Position numbers and translations under genes: made by a program
Shown here: piece after piece, positions 5,883 to 14,857 of the stretch
How positions within the stretch are numbered: position 1 is the stretch's first letter
Layout: the number at the start of each line of letters is the position of its first letter
Notes under the pieces: model-generated
What the model was told of the DNA's origin: nothing
Databases searched by the model: none
Seen by the model: the letters and a program-made list of their open reading frames with translations, nothing else
Source: a virus
IMG/VR virus record: IMGVR_UViG_3300046727_000398
Coordinates: 1 to 36,126 of that record
Strand: one strand, 5' to 3'
DNA length: 36,126 nucleotides

Positions 5883-6036
5883 GGTGAAGGCGGGCCTCTT
5901 CGAGTTTCTGCCCGTTCAGATCGCGATGTGGGCCGTGGCCGTGTGGATGACGGCCGCCGCCTCGAACATGGTCTGCTCGCTCCTGTGGAACGTCGTGTCC
6001 GCAGTCGCGGTACTCACCCACTCGCTGAGTCGGTAA
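5869..6036 (+). CDS. Small membrane protein
   Basis: The protein has 55 residues. After a basic N-terminus (MRPAKVKAG), residues about 13-50 are almost entirely hydrophobic (PVQIAMWAVAVWM and LLWNVVSAVAVL), enough for one long or two short transmembrane helices. GAGGAAC precedes the ATG at 5869. It ends 3 nt before the large terminase gene. Function is unknown. Confidence 0.65.
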   Translation: MRPAKVKAGLFEFLPVQIAMWAVAVWMTAAASNMVCSLLWNVVSAVAVLTHSLSR

Positions 6037-6039
6037 CTC

Positions 6040-7839
6040 GTGCGCTGGGACCTCGAAGCGGAACGGTCCCTATGGCGCGACGTCTGCGCCCCACGAGGCA
6101 GGAAGACACACCCGGACGCCCTCTGGTGGTTCGTTCGCATCGCCTGGGGCGCTGATCACTACCTCGACCGAAAGGGCGGGGCGCGCTGGCTTAGTGCCCG
6201 CGTCCACAAGCCCTATCTTCGTTGGCTTCAGTCACAGCTACTCGCGTGGAAGGAAAGCCGCTGGTCCGGTAACGTAGACCTCTGGCAGTTGGCGATCATT
6301 CTCCCGCGCGGCTTCGGCAAGACCCTGGTGACCACCAAGGCCGCCATGCTCTGGATTCACCTCGATGACCCCGACGCATCAACCGCGATCGGCTCCGAGG
6401 TCCAGCCGAAAGCCCAAGCGTTCCTGAAGCCTATCAAGAAGGTCATGCAGGGCCAGGACCCGAACGCGTGGTTCTCGTGGCTCTACGGGCTCTGGTACAA
6501 CCCGGAGCGCGAGTGGTCGCAGGACAAGGTCGAGCACGCCTACCGCCAGTCGGTCGGCATCTCGGAGCCGTCCTTCGACACGTGGGGCGTTGACAAGGGC
6601 CTCACAGGCTACCACCCGGACGTCGTTGTCTTCGACGACCCGATCAGCGCGAACAAACTGCGGCAGGGCGGCGACTCCTGGCTCCGCGCGGTCCAGCGCG
6701 CGCACGACGCGATCGAGCCGGCCGTGAAGACGAACGGGCTCTACATCCTCGTCGGTACCCGCTACCTCGTTGACGACATCCTCGGCAAGGCCCTGAAGGA
6801 CGACGGCGTCAAGTCGTGGGACGGCATGCCCTCCCAGGACACGGACCTGATGTCGGACATCGGCAAGGGTACGTGGCGCGTCTACTACATGTCGGGCCGC
6901 GACGTCGCGAACACCACGAACTTCCCCGAGGGCGAGCCCACGCTCCCCGAGGTGTGGTTCCACGCTAAGATGAAGCGCTACGAGAAGCGCGATCCCGAGG
7001 GCTACGCGTCGCAGGTCCTCAACGACCCGACGACCGGAGAGCACATGGCGCTGACGCAGGAGCAGGTCGAAACCATGCGGATCAAGTGCACGCCCTCGTG
7101 CCCCGCCGGCTGCTTCCCGCGCCAGCACCTCCCGCTGATCGAGTACGCGACCGTCCACTGCGACACCGCCTACAAGAGTCCCGAGCGCCGAGGCAAGGGC
7201 GACGACAACGTCATCGCTGTGTGGCTGCACCCGGCCTCGCGCAACGGGACCGTCTACTTCGATGGCGCGAAGCGCGACAAGACGTGGCGCTCCGAGGACT
7301 TCAACGACCAGCTAATCTACACGCTCTCGGACCTCAAGCGGCGCATGATCCGCGTCCGAGTCATCACCGCCGACAAGAACCCCGGCGGCCAGAGCGGGCT
7401 GTGGAAGACCTCCGTGATCCAGGCGATCGAGGGCGCGCGACTGCGCGTACCGGACATCCAGGAACTGAACCGCTCGGAAGGCAAGACCGAGCGCATCATG
7501 GTGGCCTCGAACTACTGGGCCGAGGGCCACGTGAAGCTCGTTTACGACGCGCCCCAGCGCGAGCGCCTCGAATACGAGATGGTCCGCGTCGGCAAGCTAA
7601 AGAGCGGCATCGACCTCTCGGACGCGTGCGCGGACGTCTTCGGTAGCGAGCGCCCGGGCCAGGACTGGTACCACAAGGCGCAGACGCAGTCTGGCTTCGA
7701 CCCGGACGAGGGCGCGTTCCCGCGCCAGCCCGGCGACGAAATCCTCAAGAACTGGCGCGGCCCCCTGCTCGACTCAGACGTAGACAAGCTCTACGACGAC
7801 CAGCACCCGGAACTCGCTCCCCCCGACGAAAGGTGGTAA
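6040..7839 (+). CDS. terL: Terminase large subunit
   Basis: This 599-residue protein is the ATP-driven motor and nuclease that packages DNA into the prohead. The N-terminal ATPase has a Walker A variant PRGFGKT (residues 89-95), Walker B VVVFDDP (195-201) and a coupling motif LVGTRY (237-242). The C-terminal RNase H-like nuclease shows D375 in TVHCDTAY, ITADKN near 445 and a last acidic cluster DLSDACAD (525-532). A Cys-rich insert (C350, C354, C358) sits between the domains and may bind zinc. The GTG start at 6040 has a weak ribosome binding site and probably relies on coupling with the gene ending 3 nt earlier. Length is normal for podovirus-type large terminases. Confidence 0.93.
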   Translation: MRWDLEAERSLWRDVCAPRGRKTHPDALWWFVRIAWGADHYLDRKGGARWLSARVHKPYLRWLQSQLLAWKESRWSGNVDLWQLAIILPRGFGKTLVTTKAAMLWIHLDDPDASTAIGSEVQPKAQAFLKPIKKVMQGQDPNAWFSWLYGLWYNPEREWSQDKVEHAYRQSVGISEPSFDTWGVDKGLTGYHPDVVVFDDPISANKLRQGGDSWLRAVQRAHDAIEPAVKTNGLYILVGTRYLVDDILGKALKDDGVKSWDGMPSQDTDLMSDIGKGTWRVYYMSGRDVANTTNFPEGEPTLPEVWFHAKMKRYEKRDPEGYASQVLNDPTTGEHMALTQEQVETMRIKCTPSCPAGCFPRQHLPLIEYATVHCDTAYKSPERRGKGDDNVIAVWLHPASRNGTVYFDGAKRDKTWRSEDFNDQLIYTLSDLKRRMIRVRVITADKNPGGQSGLWKTSVIQAIEGARLRVPDIQELNRSEGKTERIMVASNYWAEGHVKLVYDAPQRERLEYEMVRVGKLKSGIDLSDACADVFGSERPGQDWYHKAQTQSGFDPDEGAFPRQPGDEILKNWRGPLLDSDVDKLYDDQHPELAPPDERW

Positions 7840-7843
7840 CCCC

Positions 7844-8449
7844 GTGACTCACTATGTCGTGTTCGACATCGAGACGCGGAAGATGGCAGACGAAGTAGAG
7901 GGCGGGTTCGACGGGCTGAAGAAGGGCCTCGGTGGAATCTCCGCGATCGCGGTCTACGATTCCCTCCGAGGCAGGACGTTCCTCTACGATGACCACTCGC
8001 TGGAGTCCTGCGCGGCCCACATGGAGAAGGCGGACGTGGTGGTCGGCTTCAATTCGCACTCGTTCGACGCGTCCGCGATCGAGGGCATCCTCGGGCGCAA
8101 GCTGCGCCTGAAGTGCCACCTGGACCTCCTCACCATGATCTGGGACTCGCTCCGCAAGCGCGGCGTCCACCAGTTCAAGGGCAACAAGCTGCACGACGTC
8201 GGGCTCCGCACCATCGGCCGGGGGAAGACCGGCTCCGGCGCGCACGCTCCGCAGCTTGCGAAGGACGGACGCTGGGCAGAACTCTTCCAGTACTGCGCCG
8301 ACGACACCGAACTCACCAAGGACTTGTTCGAGCACGCGCTCACCAAGGGCGGCGTGATCGACGTAAACGGCAACTTCCTGCCACTCAGCTTCCCCTCGTG
8401 GGTTCGGCTGAAGGACGACGCGGATGCAGTACCAGCTTCAGCGAGCTAG
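7844..8449 (+). CDS. DnaQ-like (DEDDy) 3'-5' exonuclease
   Basis: The protein has 201 residues. All three exonuclease motifs are present: Exo I FDIET (D8, E10), Exo II VVGFNSHSFD (N70, D75) and Exo III YCADD (Y150, D154). It belongs to the RNase H-like 3'-5' exonucleases that trim single-stranded DNA or RNA. It is a stand-alone domain with no polymerase attached. It lies between the large terminase (4-nt gap) and the portal gene (26-nt overlap), which ties its expression to packaging rather than replication. It might process genome ends or debranch packaging substrate. That role is inference. Confidence 0.85.
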   Translation: MTHYVVFDIETRKMADEVEGGFDGLKKGLGGISAIAVYDSLRGRTFLYDDHSLESCAAHMEKADVVVGFNSHSFDASAIEGILGRKLRLKCHLDLLTMIWDSLRKRGVHQFKGNKLHDVGLRTIGRGKTGSGAHAPQLAKDGRWAELFQYCADDTELTKDLFEHALTKGGVIDVNGNFLPLSFPSWVRLKDDADAVPASAS

Positions 8450-10340
8450 GGGAACCGTAGCGCGCCGGGACCAGATCATCGAGATGGTCCTCTCGCGCCA
8501 CAAGTTCTCCGAGTCGTACTTCACCGGAATCCGCAACAGGCTCCCGCGCCTCTACGACCTGTGGCGTGGCGTCTACACCGGCAAGTACCACCCGCACAAG
8601 AACAACATCCACATCCCGCTCATCTTCCAGATGGTGTGGGCCGACGCGGCGCGCAAGGTCTCGACGAGCCTCAACAGCTATCCGCTCGTCTACTTCGCCG
8701 GCTACGGGCCCGACGACTCGAAGATCGCGCGCAAGCGCGAGGCGCTCTTCAACGCGCAGGCGAAGGACGCGGAGATGTTTATGAAGGAGGTCGAGACCTT
8801 CGTCACGGCCGACCTCTACGGCGTCGCCATCAGCGCCGTGATGTGGGACCACCGAGAGGAAGAGCGGATGATCGAGAAGGTCTCGACGCTCCCGCTCTCG
8901 GGGACCCGCGTCCGCCAGATCAGGAAGGGCATGCAGACGACGTTCGACGGGCCGAACTACGAGCCGGTCGACCGCCTCGACTTCTTCCCGCAGCCGAACG
9001 TGAAGCCCCGCAACATCACGTGGGCGATCCGCCGCTACTTCCTCGACGTCGACGACCTCCGCTTCCTCGTGTCGCAGGGCATCTTCGACGGCGACGAGGT
9101 CGACCGCCTCGTCACGGAGGACGGCGCCGGCTACACGATGCAGGCCACGGACGACGCGCTCATGCGCCGCTTCCAGGTCCGCACCGGCATGACCGACGAG
9201 GCCGCGCGCTGGATGGACAAGTACACGCGCCCGGTCGAAATCCTGGAGTTCTGGGGCAAGGTCCCGAGCGAGTTCGCGGACGATGGCGTGATGAAGCGCG
9301 TCATCACCGTCGCGAACCGCCGCTACCTCATGCGTAACCGACCGAACCCCTTCTGGCACGGCCGGCTTCCCTTCATCTTCTACTCGCCCACGCCGGACCC
9401 GCACTACTTCGACGCGCCCGGCAAGGCCGACATCGCGGAGAAGCTACAGATCGCCGCGAACCGCTACGTGAACCAGGGCCTCGACGTCGCTGACCTGACG
9501 ATCGACCCGATGCTCATGTACGACCGCAACAAGTTCATCAACACCCGCAACATGTACGCACGCCCCGGCAAGATGATCGGCGTCGACGGCAACCCGCGCG
9601 ACGTCCTCGCGCCGGTCGAGTACAACCTCCAGGGCTTCGCGCTCTCGCTCCAGAACGTGAGCCAGATGCGAAACTTCGTGGAGATGGGAACGGGCATCGT
9701 GGAGGACGCGATCGCGGGCCAGCAGGGCCCCGACCGCGAGACCGCGCGAGCGTTCATCGGTCGCCGCGAGGCAGCCGGTACGCGCCTGATGCTGGAGTCC
9801 CGCATCTACGAGGAGAACTACCTCGAACCGCTCGCGAACATGTTCATCGCGCTCGACAAGCAGTTCCTGGAGACGCCCCGCGAGGTGATGATCCTCGGGG
9901 ACAACGCGATGATCGACCCGATCACGGGCGACCCGATCGACCTCACCCGCGAGCACCTCTCGGACACCGACATGGTGCCGAACTACGCGGCTCGGGCCAT
10001 CGGCGCCACCGTCTCGCTCTCGAAGGCCGTGCAGCAGCAGAACCTCTTCCAGCTTCTCCAGATGGTGGGCGTCGCGCCGCAGATCATGGGCAGCATCAAC
10101 ATGGTCAACTTCATGCGGACCGTGATGCGCGCGATGGAGATTCCGAACGTTAACGAGATCATCCAGCAGCAGCAGGTGATGGGGCCGGCGCTCGCTGCGG
10201 CCGGCGGCAACGCGCAGCAGGTTCCCACCAGCGGCCAGCTTGCCCAGGGCGCGATCCCCGCGCCGCTCCAGGCCCAGATGGGCGGACAGCAGGCCACCGG
10301 CCTCGCGAACTCGATGCAGGGCGCGCTCCAGCCCGCGTAA
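8424..10340 (+). CDS. Portal protein
   Basis: The protein has 638 residues. It follows the terminase, has a mixed alpha/beta core with many acidic and aromatic residues, and carries a C-terminal Gln/Met/Ala-rich tail typical of podovirus head-tail connectors. Segments such as FHGRL-like FWHGRLPFIFYSPTPDPH and the long helices after residue 400 (ETARAFIGRREAAGTRLMLE) match the wing, stem and clip layout of large portals. Twelve copies would form the DNA channel at the unique vertex. The ATG at 8424 overlaps the exonuclease gene end. Assigned from gene order, length and general pattern. Confidence 0.85.
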   Translation: MQYQLQRARGTVARRDQIIEMVLSRHKFSESYFTGIRNRLPRLYDLWRGVYTGKYHPHKNNIHIPLIFQMVWADAARKVSTSLNSYPLVYFAGYGPDDSKIARKREALFNAQAKDAEMFMKEVETFVTADLYGVAISAVMWDHREEERMIEKVSTLPLSGTRVRQIRKGMQTTFDGPNYEPVDRLDFFPQPNVKPRNITWAIRRYFLDVDDLRFLVSQGIFDGDEVDRLVTEDGAGYTMQATDDALMRRFQVRTGMTDEAARWMDKYTRPVEILEFWGKVPSEFADDGVMKRVITVANRRYLMRNRPNPFWHGRLPFIFYSPTPDPHYFDAPGKADIAEKLQIAANRYVNQGLDVADLTIDPMLMYDRNKFINTRNMYARPGKMIGVDGNPRDVLAPVEYNLQGFALSLQNVSQMRNFVEMGTGIVEDAIAGQQGPDRETARAFIGRREAAGTRLMLESRIYEENYLEPLANMFIALDKQFLETPREVMILGDNAMIDPITGDPIDLTREHLSDTDMVPNYAARAIGATVSLSKAVQQQNLFQLLQMVGVAPQIMGSINMVNFMRTVMRAMEIPNVNEIIQQQQVMGPALAAAGGNAQQVPTSGQLAQGAIPAPLQAQMGGQQATGLANSMQGALQPA

Positions 10341-10354
10341 CGGAAAGGACGTAC

Positions 10355-11029
10355 GTGCGGTCAACCATCGGCATCCCCATCTCCACGAAGGGGCGCCCGA
10401 GCCTCAAGGAGACGCTTGGCAGCGTTCGAGACCAGGGCCTAGAGCCCGGCGACCGCGTCCTCGTGATCTTCGACGGCCCGCCCGAGGTCGGCTACAGGGA
10501 CCTCGTGGCCTCCTTCGGTCCCCAGTTCGAGAGCGAAGTGCGGCCGACGCGGAACCCCAGGGAGTACGGCCACGGCCAGTTGAACTATGCGCTCGACAAG
10601 CTGCGCGGTACCGTGGACTCCATCGTCTACCAGGACGATGACGACGTGTTTACGCCCGGGGCGTTCGACGCCCTACGCGCGCACCGCGACGCCAACCCGG
10701 ACCACCTCATCATGGCGCGGGTCGACAGCCACGTGTGGGGCCTCCTCTGGCGCGAGCCGAACTTCTCCACGCTCGTGCTGCCGGACGACGAGGACTGGAA
10801 GGACGCCGGCATCTTCGCTCTCGACGGTCACTGCGTCGTGATGCCGGGCCGCGCGCCCATCCTGCCGAAGCACGCGCTCTACTACAACGGGGATCAGGTA
10901 TACGCGCAGACCGCGAACCTCCTGTTTCACCCGAACGTCATCTGGTGCAAGAAGGTCATCTCCCTCACGCGCCCGCACGAGCGGGCCCAAGACACGGCCC
11001 TGCAGTATGCGGAGCACGCCTGTGACTAA
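10355..11029 (+). CDS. GT2-type glycosyltransferase (first of cassette)
   Basis: The protein has 224 residues. It has a GT-A fold pattern: an N-terminal strand with STIGIPIS, a nucleotide-binding region, and an acidic metal/nucleotide-sugar motif VYQDDDDVF (DDDD at 94-97), with acceptor-side strands after it. It would transfer a sugar from a nucleotide donor. The acceptor is unknown. It starts at a GTG with GGAAAGGA upstream, 15 nt after the portal stop, and overlaps the acetyltransferase gene. It is shorter than cellular GT2 enzymes and lacks a membrane anchor, so it acts in the cytoplasm. Its position suggests virion-protein or surface-sugar modification. Confidence 0.75.
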   Translation: MRSTIGIPISTKGRPSLKETLGSVRDQGLEPGDRVLVIFDGPPEVGYRDLVASFGPQFESEVRPTRNPREYGHGQLNYALDKLRGTVDSIVYQDDDDVFTPGAFDALRAHRDANPDHLIMARVDSHVWGLLWREPNFSTLVLPDDEDWKDAGIFALDGHCVVMPGRAPILPKHALYYNGDQVYAQTANLLFHPNVIWCKKVISLTRPHERAQDTALQYAEHACD

Positions 11030-11528
11030 ACTGGTCGCGATCCCCGTTACGACGCCCGAGCAGGTGGATCAGATGCGTCTGATCTACAACGAGTGCCGCC
11101 CCTTCCTCGCCACGAAGCCGCTCCCCGAGCGCACCTACGAGGAGCAGCAGGAGTGGTGGGCCTCGCTGCCGAAGACGACCTCCCGCGTGAAGGCCTTCCT
11201 CTACGAATCGGTCGACAAGCCCGGCGAGACCGTGGCCTTCTCGATGCTCCAGTGGAAGCTCACGGGCCGCACGACTCCGATCTTCGGCATCTACTCGAAG
11301 GCGCGGGGCCTAGGCTTCGCGCGCGAAATCATCCAGCACTACCTCGACGAGGCCGAGGGCCCCCTCTACGGGGAGATGCTCGCCTCGCACGAGGCGATCG
11401 TGAAGATGAACTGGGAAGTCGGCTGGCAGAAGATCGAGGAGCGGGACGGCGTGATCTACCTCTACCATCCCAACCCTCAGCGCTCCTACCCCGACTACGC
11501 GGGCATGCTGGAGTACTGGAATGGCTGA
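11022..11528 (+). CDS. GNAT-family N-acetyltransferase
   Basis: The protein has 168 residues starting at the GTG at 11022, which has GGAG 8 nt upstream. An in-frame ATG at 11007 is possible but lies deeper in the preceding gene. The acetyl-CoA site ARGLGFAREIIQHYL (residues 95-109) and the late segment AIVKMNWEVGWQKIEE fit the GNAT fold. Next to a sugar aminotransferase, the likely substrate is the amino group of a nucleotide-linked amino sugar, as in the QdtC/FdtC-type step. That substrate is inferred from the neighbours. It overlaps the genes on both sides by 8 nt. Confidence 0.8.
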   Translation: MTKLVAIPVTTPEQVDQMRLIYNECRPFLATKPLPERTYEEQQEWWASLPKTTSRVKAFLYESVDKPGETVAFSMLQWKLTGRTTPIFGIYSKARGLGFAREIIQHYLDEAEGPLYGEMLASHEAIVKMNWEVGWQKIEERDGVIYLYHPNPQRSYPDYAGMLEYWNG

Positions 11529-12111
11529 GGCCGCGCGCCTGACCTACATGATCCCCACCCTCGGGCGCACGACGCTGACGCGGGTGGTGGACCAGATTCG
11601 CGAGCAGATGCTTCCCACCGACGAGCTTATCGTGATCGCGGACGGCGCCATCGACGCGGCCCGCGCCATGATGGAAGAGCGGCTGGCGGACAACGTCCGC
11701 TACTTCGAGCACGGGCCCACCAACAACTGGGGCTCCGAGCAGCTTGACTTCGGAACGGAGCACGCGACCGGCGACTTCCTCTGCTACATCGGGGACGACG
11801 ACGAGATGCTCCCGGGCGCGATGGAGGCCGTGCGCGCCGGCGTCGAAGGGAAGGTCCAGCCCCACTGCTTCGCCATGTACCACAGCGGCCGAGTCCTAGC
11901 GAACACGCTGGCGGCCTGCAACGTGAGCGGCCAGCAGATCGTGGTGCCCAACGTGCCGGGCCGCATCCCCCGCTGGGCCGAGGATCGCTCGCAGCTTTCG
12001 GACTACGTCTTCATCCAGAAGGTAGCCAACGAATGGTCGGACGTCGGCGTCCGCATGCACGACGATCTGATCTGCCGCCTGCACGCTCAGAACTTCGGAA
12101 GGGTGTTCTGA
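11521..12111 (+). CDS. GT2-type glycosyltransferase (second of cassette)
   Basis: The protein has 196 residues. The N-terminal strand MIPTLGRTTL and the motif CYIGDDDEMLP (DDD at 92-94) are the two hallmarks of a GT-A glycosyltransferase. The C-terminal half contains a conserved-looking His near the end (VGVRMHDDLICRL). It is distinct from the first GT2 in this cassette but of similar size. The ATG overlaps the acetyltransferase stop by 8 nt, and its TGA overlaps the ATG of the aminotransferase gene. The acceptor is unknown. Confidence 0.75.
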   Translation: MAEAARLTYMIPTLGRTTLTRVVDQIREQMLPTDELIVIADGAIDAARAMMEERLADNVRYFEHGPTNNWGSEQLDFGTEHATGDFLCYIGDDDEMLPGAMEAVRAGVEGKVQPHCFAMYHSGRVLANTLAACNVSGQQIVVPNVPGRIPRWAEDRSQLSDYVFIQKVANEWSDVGVRMHDDLICRLHAQNFGRVF

Positions 12112-13199
12112 TGAACTTCAACATGCACCGCGATCGCCACCGCTGGGACGAACTGAAGGCCACCTTCGGGCGCGTCCTGGAGAGCGGCATCTTCATCATG
12201 GGCCCGGAACTCCGGGACTTCGAGCACGAGTTCGCGGCGTTCTGCGGAGTCGCCCACGCGGTGGGCGTAGGCTCCGGGACCGACGCGCTCAAGCTCTCGC
12301 TCCAGGCCCTCGGCGTGAAGCCCGGCGACGAAGTCATCTCGCCGGCCATGAACGTCGCCTACACGGCCCTCGCCATCAGCGCGGTCGGCGCGGTGCCCGT
12401 CTTCGCGGACGTGGACCCCAACACGCTGACGCTCACCGCCAAGACGGTGCGGCCCGTGCTCTCCTCGAAGACGCGCGCGATCATCCCCGTGCACCTCTAC
12501 GGCCGCATGGCCGACATGGTCGGGCTCAAGGCGCTCTGCGAGGAGAAGAACCTCCTCCTGATCGAGGACGCGTGTCAGGCCCACGGCGCGAAGATCAACG
12601 GCCAGCGCGCGGGCTCGTTCGGCCACACGGCGGCCTTCTCCTTCTACCCCACCAAGAACCTCGGGGCCTTCGGAGACGGCGGCATGATCGTCACCAACGA
12701 TCCGGCCGTAGCGAAGCTGGCCCGCACGCTACGTGACGGCGGGCGAGTGGATCGCTACGTGCACGCGGTGATCGGCAGCAACACCTGCCTCGACGAGGTG
12801 CAGGCCGCGTTCCTCCGCGTGCGGCTCCCCCACCTCGTGATCGAGAACGCGTGGCGCCGATGGCGCGCCGGCCGCTACTGCCAGGGCCTCAAGGGCGTCG
12901 GCCTCCTCTGGGACACGCCCGACCGCGCGTCCGTGCATCACCTCTTCCCCGTGTTCCACCCGAGGCGGGACGAACTGATGGCGCACCTGCGGGACCGGGA
13001 CGTGCCGTCCCTCGTCCACTACCCGGTGCCGCTCCACCTGCAGCCCTGCTACGAGTACCTGGGCCACAGCAAGGGCGACTTCCCCGTATCCGAGAAGGCC
13101 GCGAACGAGGAACTCTCGCTTCCGATGTTCCCCGACATGACCTACGACGAGCAGGACCGGGTCATCACCGCCGTGAACGAGTTCACGGGAAAGGCCTAA
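12111..13199 (+). CDS. DegT/DnrJ/EryC1/StrS-family PLP aminotransferase
   Basis: The protein has 362 residues, full length for the family. It shows GSGTDALKLSLQALG near residues 54-68, the strand PVHLYGRMADM, the cofactor-ring Asp in IEDACQAHGA (D153) and the PLP Schiff-base lysine in SFYPTKNLGAFGDGG (K182). These enzymes aminate a 3- or 4-keto nucleotide sugar with glutamate as donor. In this cassette the product would then be acylated by the GNAT and used by the glycosyltransferases. No dehydratase or epimerase is seen in the window, so the keto-sugar must come from the host or from genes elsewhere. The ATG at 12111 is chosen over an upstream frame extension because it overlaps the previous stop (TGATG). 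Confidence 0.9.
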   Translation: MNFNMHRDRHRWDELKATFGRVLESGIFIMGPELRDFEHEFAAFCGVAHAVGVGSGTDALKLSLQALGVKPGDEVISPAMNVAYTALAISAVGAVPVFADVDPNTLTLTAKTVRPVLSSKTRAIIPVHLYGRMADMVGLKALCEEKNLLLIEDACQAHGAKINGQRAGSFGHTAAFSFYPTKNLGAFGDGGMIVTNDPAVAKLARTLRDGGRVDRYVHAVIGSNTCLDEVQAAFLRVRLPHLVIENAWRRWRAGRYCQGLKGVGLLWDTPDRASVHHLFPVFHPRRDELMAHLRDRDVPSLVHYPVPLHLQPCYEYLGHSKGDFPVSEKAANEELSLPMFPDMTYDEQDRVITAVNEFTGKA

Positions 13200-13200
13200 C

Positions 13201-13596
13201 ATGGCAGGCGTGGACCCGAACTTCACCTTCTCCGGCGGCAGCCTCAACATCGAGGTGGCGCCCGAGCAGATGGCCGCGATGGAGTTCATCGTCGGCTCCG
13301 ACGCGTGGGTGGGGGTGTTTCGCCCCCTGCTCATGGGCATGCTTCGCAGCTTCTACCACGACCTCGCTGACCCCTCGCAGGAGCGCCGAGACCTCAAGTC
13401 CGACGACTACTGCCGTGGCGGCATCATGGTCGTGAACGCGCTTCTCACGTTCCCCGAATCCGCGATCACGGAGAAGTACCGTGAGCAGGAGCGGGTCGAG
13501 GGCGAGAAGTCGATCGAGCAGGACTACGCGGACCGCGCGTCCGCCGGAAGCATAGGGCCGCTGGGGTTCCCCACGAACCCGGAGGATGACTACTGA
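13201..13596 (+). CDS. Hypothetical protein
   Basis: The protein has 131 residues. A mixed N-terminal half has a hydrophobic stretch (WVGVFRPLLMGMLRSF), and the C-terminus is acidic (PTNPEDDY). It is translated one base after the aminotransferase stop and overlaps the next small gene by one base, so it belongs to the same transcript. It may be a head or morphogenesis protein, given its place just before the scaffold gene. Family not recognised. Confidence 0.7.
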   Translation: MAGVDPNFTFSGGSLNIEVAPEQMAAMEFIVGSDAWVGVFRPLLMGMLRSFYHDLADPSQERRDLKSDDYCRGGIMVVNALLTFPESAITEKYREQERVEGEKSIEQDYADRASAGSIGPLGFPTNPEDDY

Positions 13597-13772
13597 TGCC
13601 GTTCAAGAGCAAGGCACAGATGCGGAAGTTCGGCGCTATGATGAATAGCGGCGAGATCAGCAAGGCAGAGTTCGACAAGTGGGCGCACGCAACGCCCGAC
13701 ATCAAGGACCTGCCCCAGCGTGTGAAGGCCGACCGCCAGTCGAAGCGGCCCGCACGTAAGAGCGCGAAGTAA
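13596..13772 (+). CDS. Small basic phage protein of the KSKAQ..K type
   Basis: The protein has 58 residues. It starts MPFKSKAQMRKFGAMM and contains a WAHATP segment followed by a basic tail. Proteins with this pattern are common near structural genes of many phages and are often annotated as hypothetical or DUF3008-like. The ATG overlaps the upstream stop (TGATG). GGAGG sits upstream. Role unknown; the basic tail suggests contact with DNA or with acidic virion proteins. Confidence 0.7.
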   Translation: MPFKSKAQMRKFGAMMNSGEISKAEFDKWAHATPDIKDLPQRVKADRQSKRPARKSAK

Positions 13773-13823
13773 CGGCCGACCCGGACCTCGCGCAACCTCA
13801 CGGTCGGAAAGGACCACAACGAC

Positions 13824-14849
13824 ATGGCAGACTTCACGCACCCGCAACAGGTAAGGGATGCCCTCGCGGCATCCATCGGGGAAGACGTCTTCAATCAGAT
13901 GGAGGCGCAGGACCCGCTGCACAACGGAGGAAATCCGCTGCCCCAGGCCCCGGACCACCCGGAGCCCGCAGCGGCACCCGCAGCACCCGCACCGGCAGCG
14001 CCCGCCCCGTCGGCCAACCCGACGCAAGCGGCGGCCCCCGCACCGGCTGCACCCGCTGACAGCGCACCTCAGCCCGTCGGACAACCCGCTACGGACGAGA
14101 AGGGCCTGCTGCTTGGCAAGTACGCCCGCACCCCGGAAGGTGAACGATTCGCCACCGACTCGTATCACCAACTCCTGCGAGCGAACAAAGAGCTTCTCGC
14201 CCGGGCCGAACGTGCCGAGGGGAAGCCGATCCCAATGACGCCTTCGGGCGTCCGCACCGAACCGGTACCGGCCGCAGTGACCAACGATGCCTACAAGGCG
14301 TTCGCGGAGAAGTACAACGTGGACCCCGAGGACATCGCGGGGCTCGTGCGTGCCGAGGCTCAGAGGACCGTGGATGCCGTGATGAAGCCGCGTGACGCCT
14401 ACGTGGAAGCGGATCAGTTCATGGCCTCGAAGTACCCCGAGTCGGTAACGCTGCGCGACGAACTCGTGCAGTACGTGCAAAGCAACCCCGACGTGGCCGC
14501 TGTGGTCCAGAAGGCTTGGGACTACGGGGACTACAAGGGCGCGCTGGAGATCGGCTGGAACCGCTACGAAATCGCTCGCCGCGCCGAACTGGCGCAGCAG
14601 GAGCGAGGCATGGTCGCGAACCAGCAGGTCCGCACCGAAGAGGTGCAGGCCGCTCGGAAGGATGCGGGGCTCATCACCAGTCAAGTCAGTGGCGTACACG
14701 CGCCCGAGGGAAAGCAGTACGCGCCCGACGCCGCGCGACAGGCAGAGTTGGAACGCCTGTGGCGTGCCGGTCACCGCGAACCCTGGCTGCGTGAAAACAT
14801 CGGCAGCACCCTCCCCGATGAGCTTTTCGGCGTGGGAGGGGGCAGCTAA
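13824..14849 (+). CDS. Putative capsid scaffolding protein
   Basis: The protein has 341 residues and lies immediately upstream of the major capsid gene, where scaffolds usually sit. The N-terminus is followed by a long Pro/Ala-rich disordered segment (about residues 36-90). A helical region rich in Ala, Glu, Gln and Arg then forms likely coiled coils (LLRANKELLARAERAEG and ARRAELAQQERGM). This is the usual scaffold architecture, with no enzymatic motif. GGAAAGGA precedes the ATG at 13824. The protein would assemble inside the prohead and leave before DNA entry. Confidence 0.75.
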   Translation: MADFTHPQQVRDALAASIGEDVFNQMEAQDPLHNGGNPLPQAPDHPEPAAAPAAPAPAAPAPSANPTQAAAPAPAAPADSAPQPVGQPATDEKGLLLGKYARTPEGERFATDSYHQLLRANKELLARAERAEGKPIPMTPSGVRTEPVPAAVTNDAYKAFAEKYNVDPEDIAGLVRAEAQRTVDAVMKPRDAYVEADQFMASKYPESVTLRDELVQYVQSNPDVAAVVQKAWDYGDYKGALEIGWNRYEIARRAELAQQERGMVANQQVRTEEVQAARKDAGLITSQVSGVHAPEGKQYAPDAARQAELERLWRAGHREPWLRENIGSTLPDELFGVGGGS

Positions 14850-14857
14850 CCCTTCTT

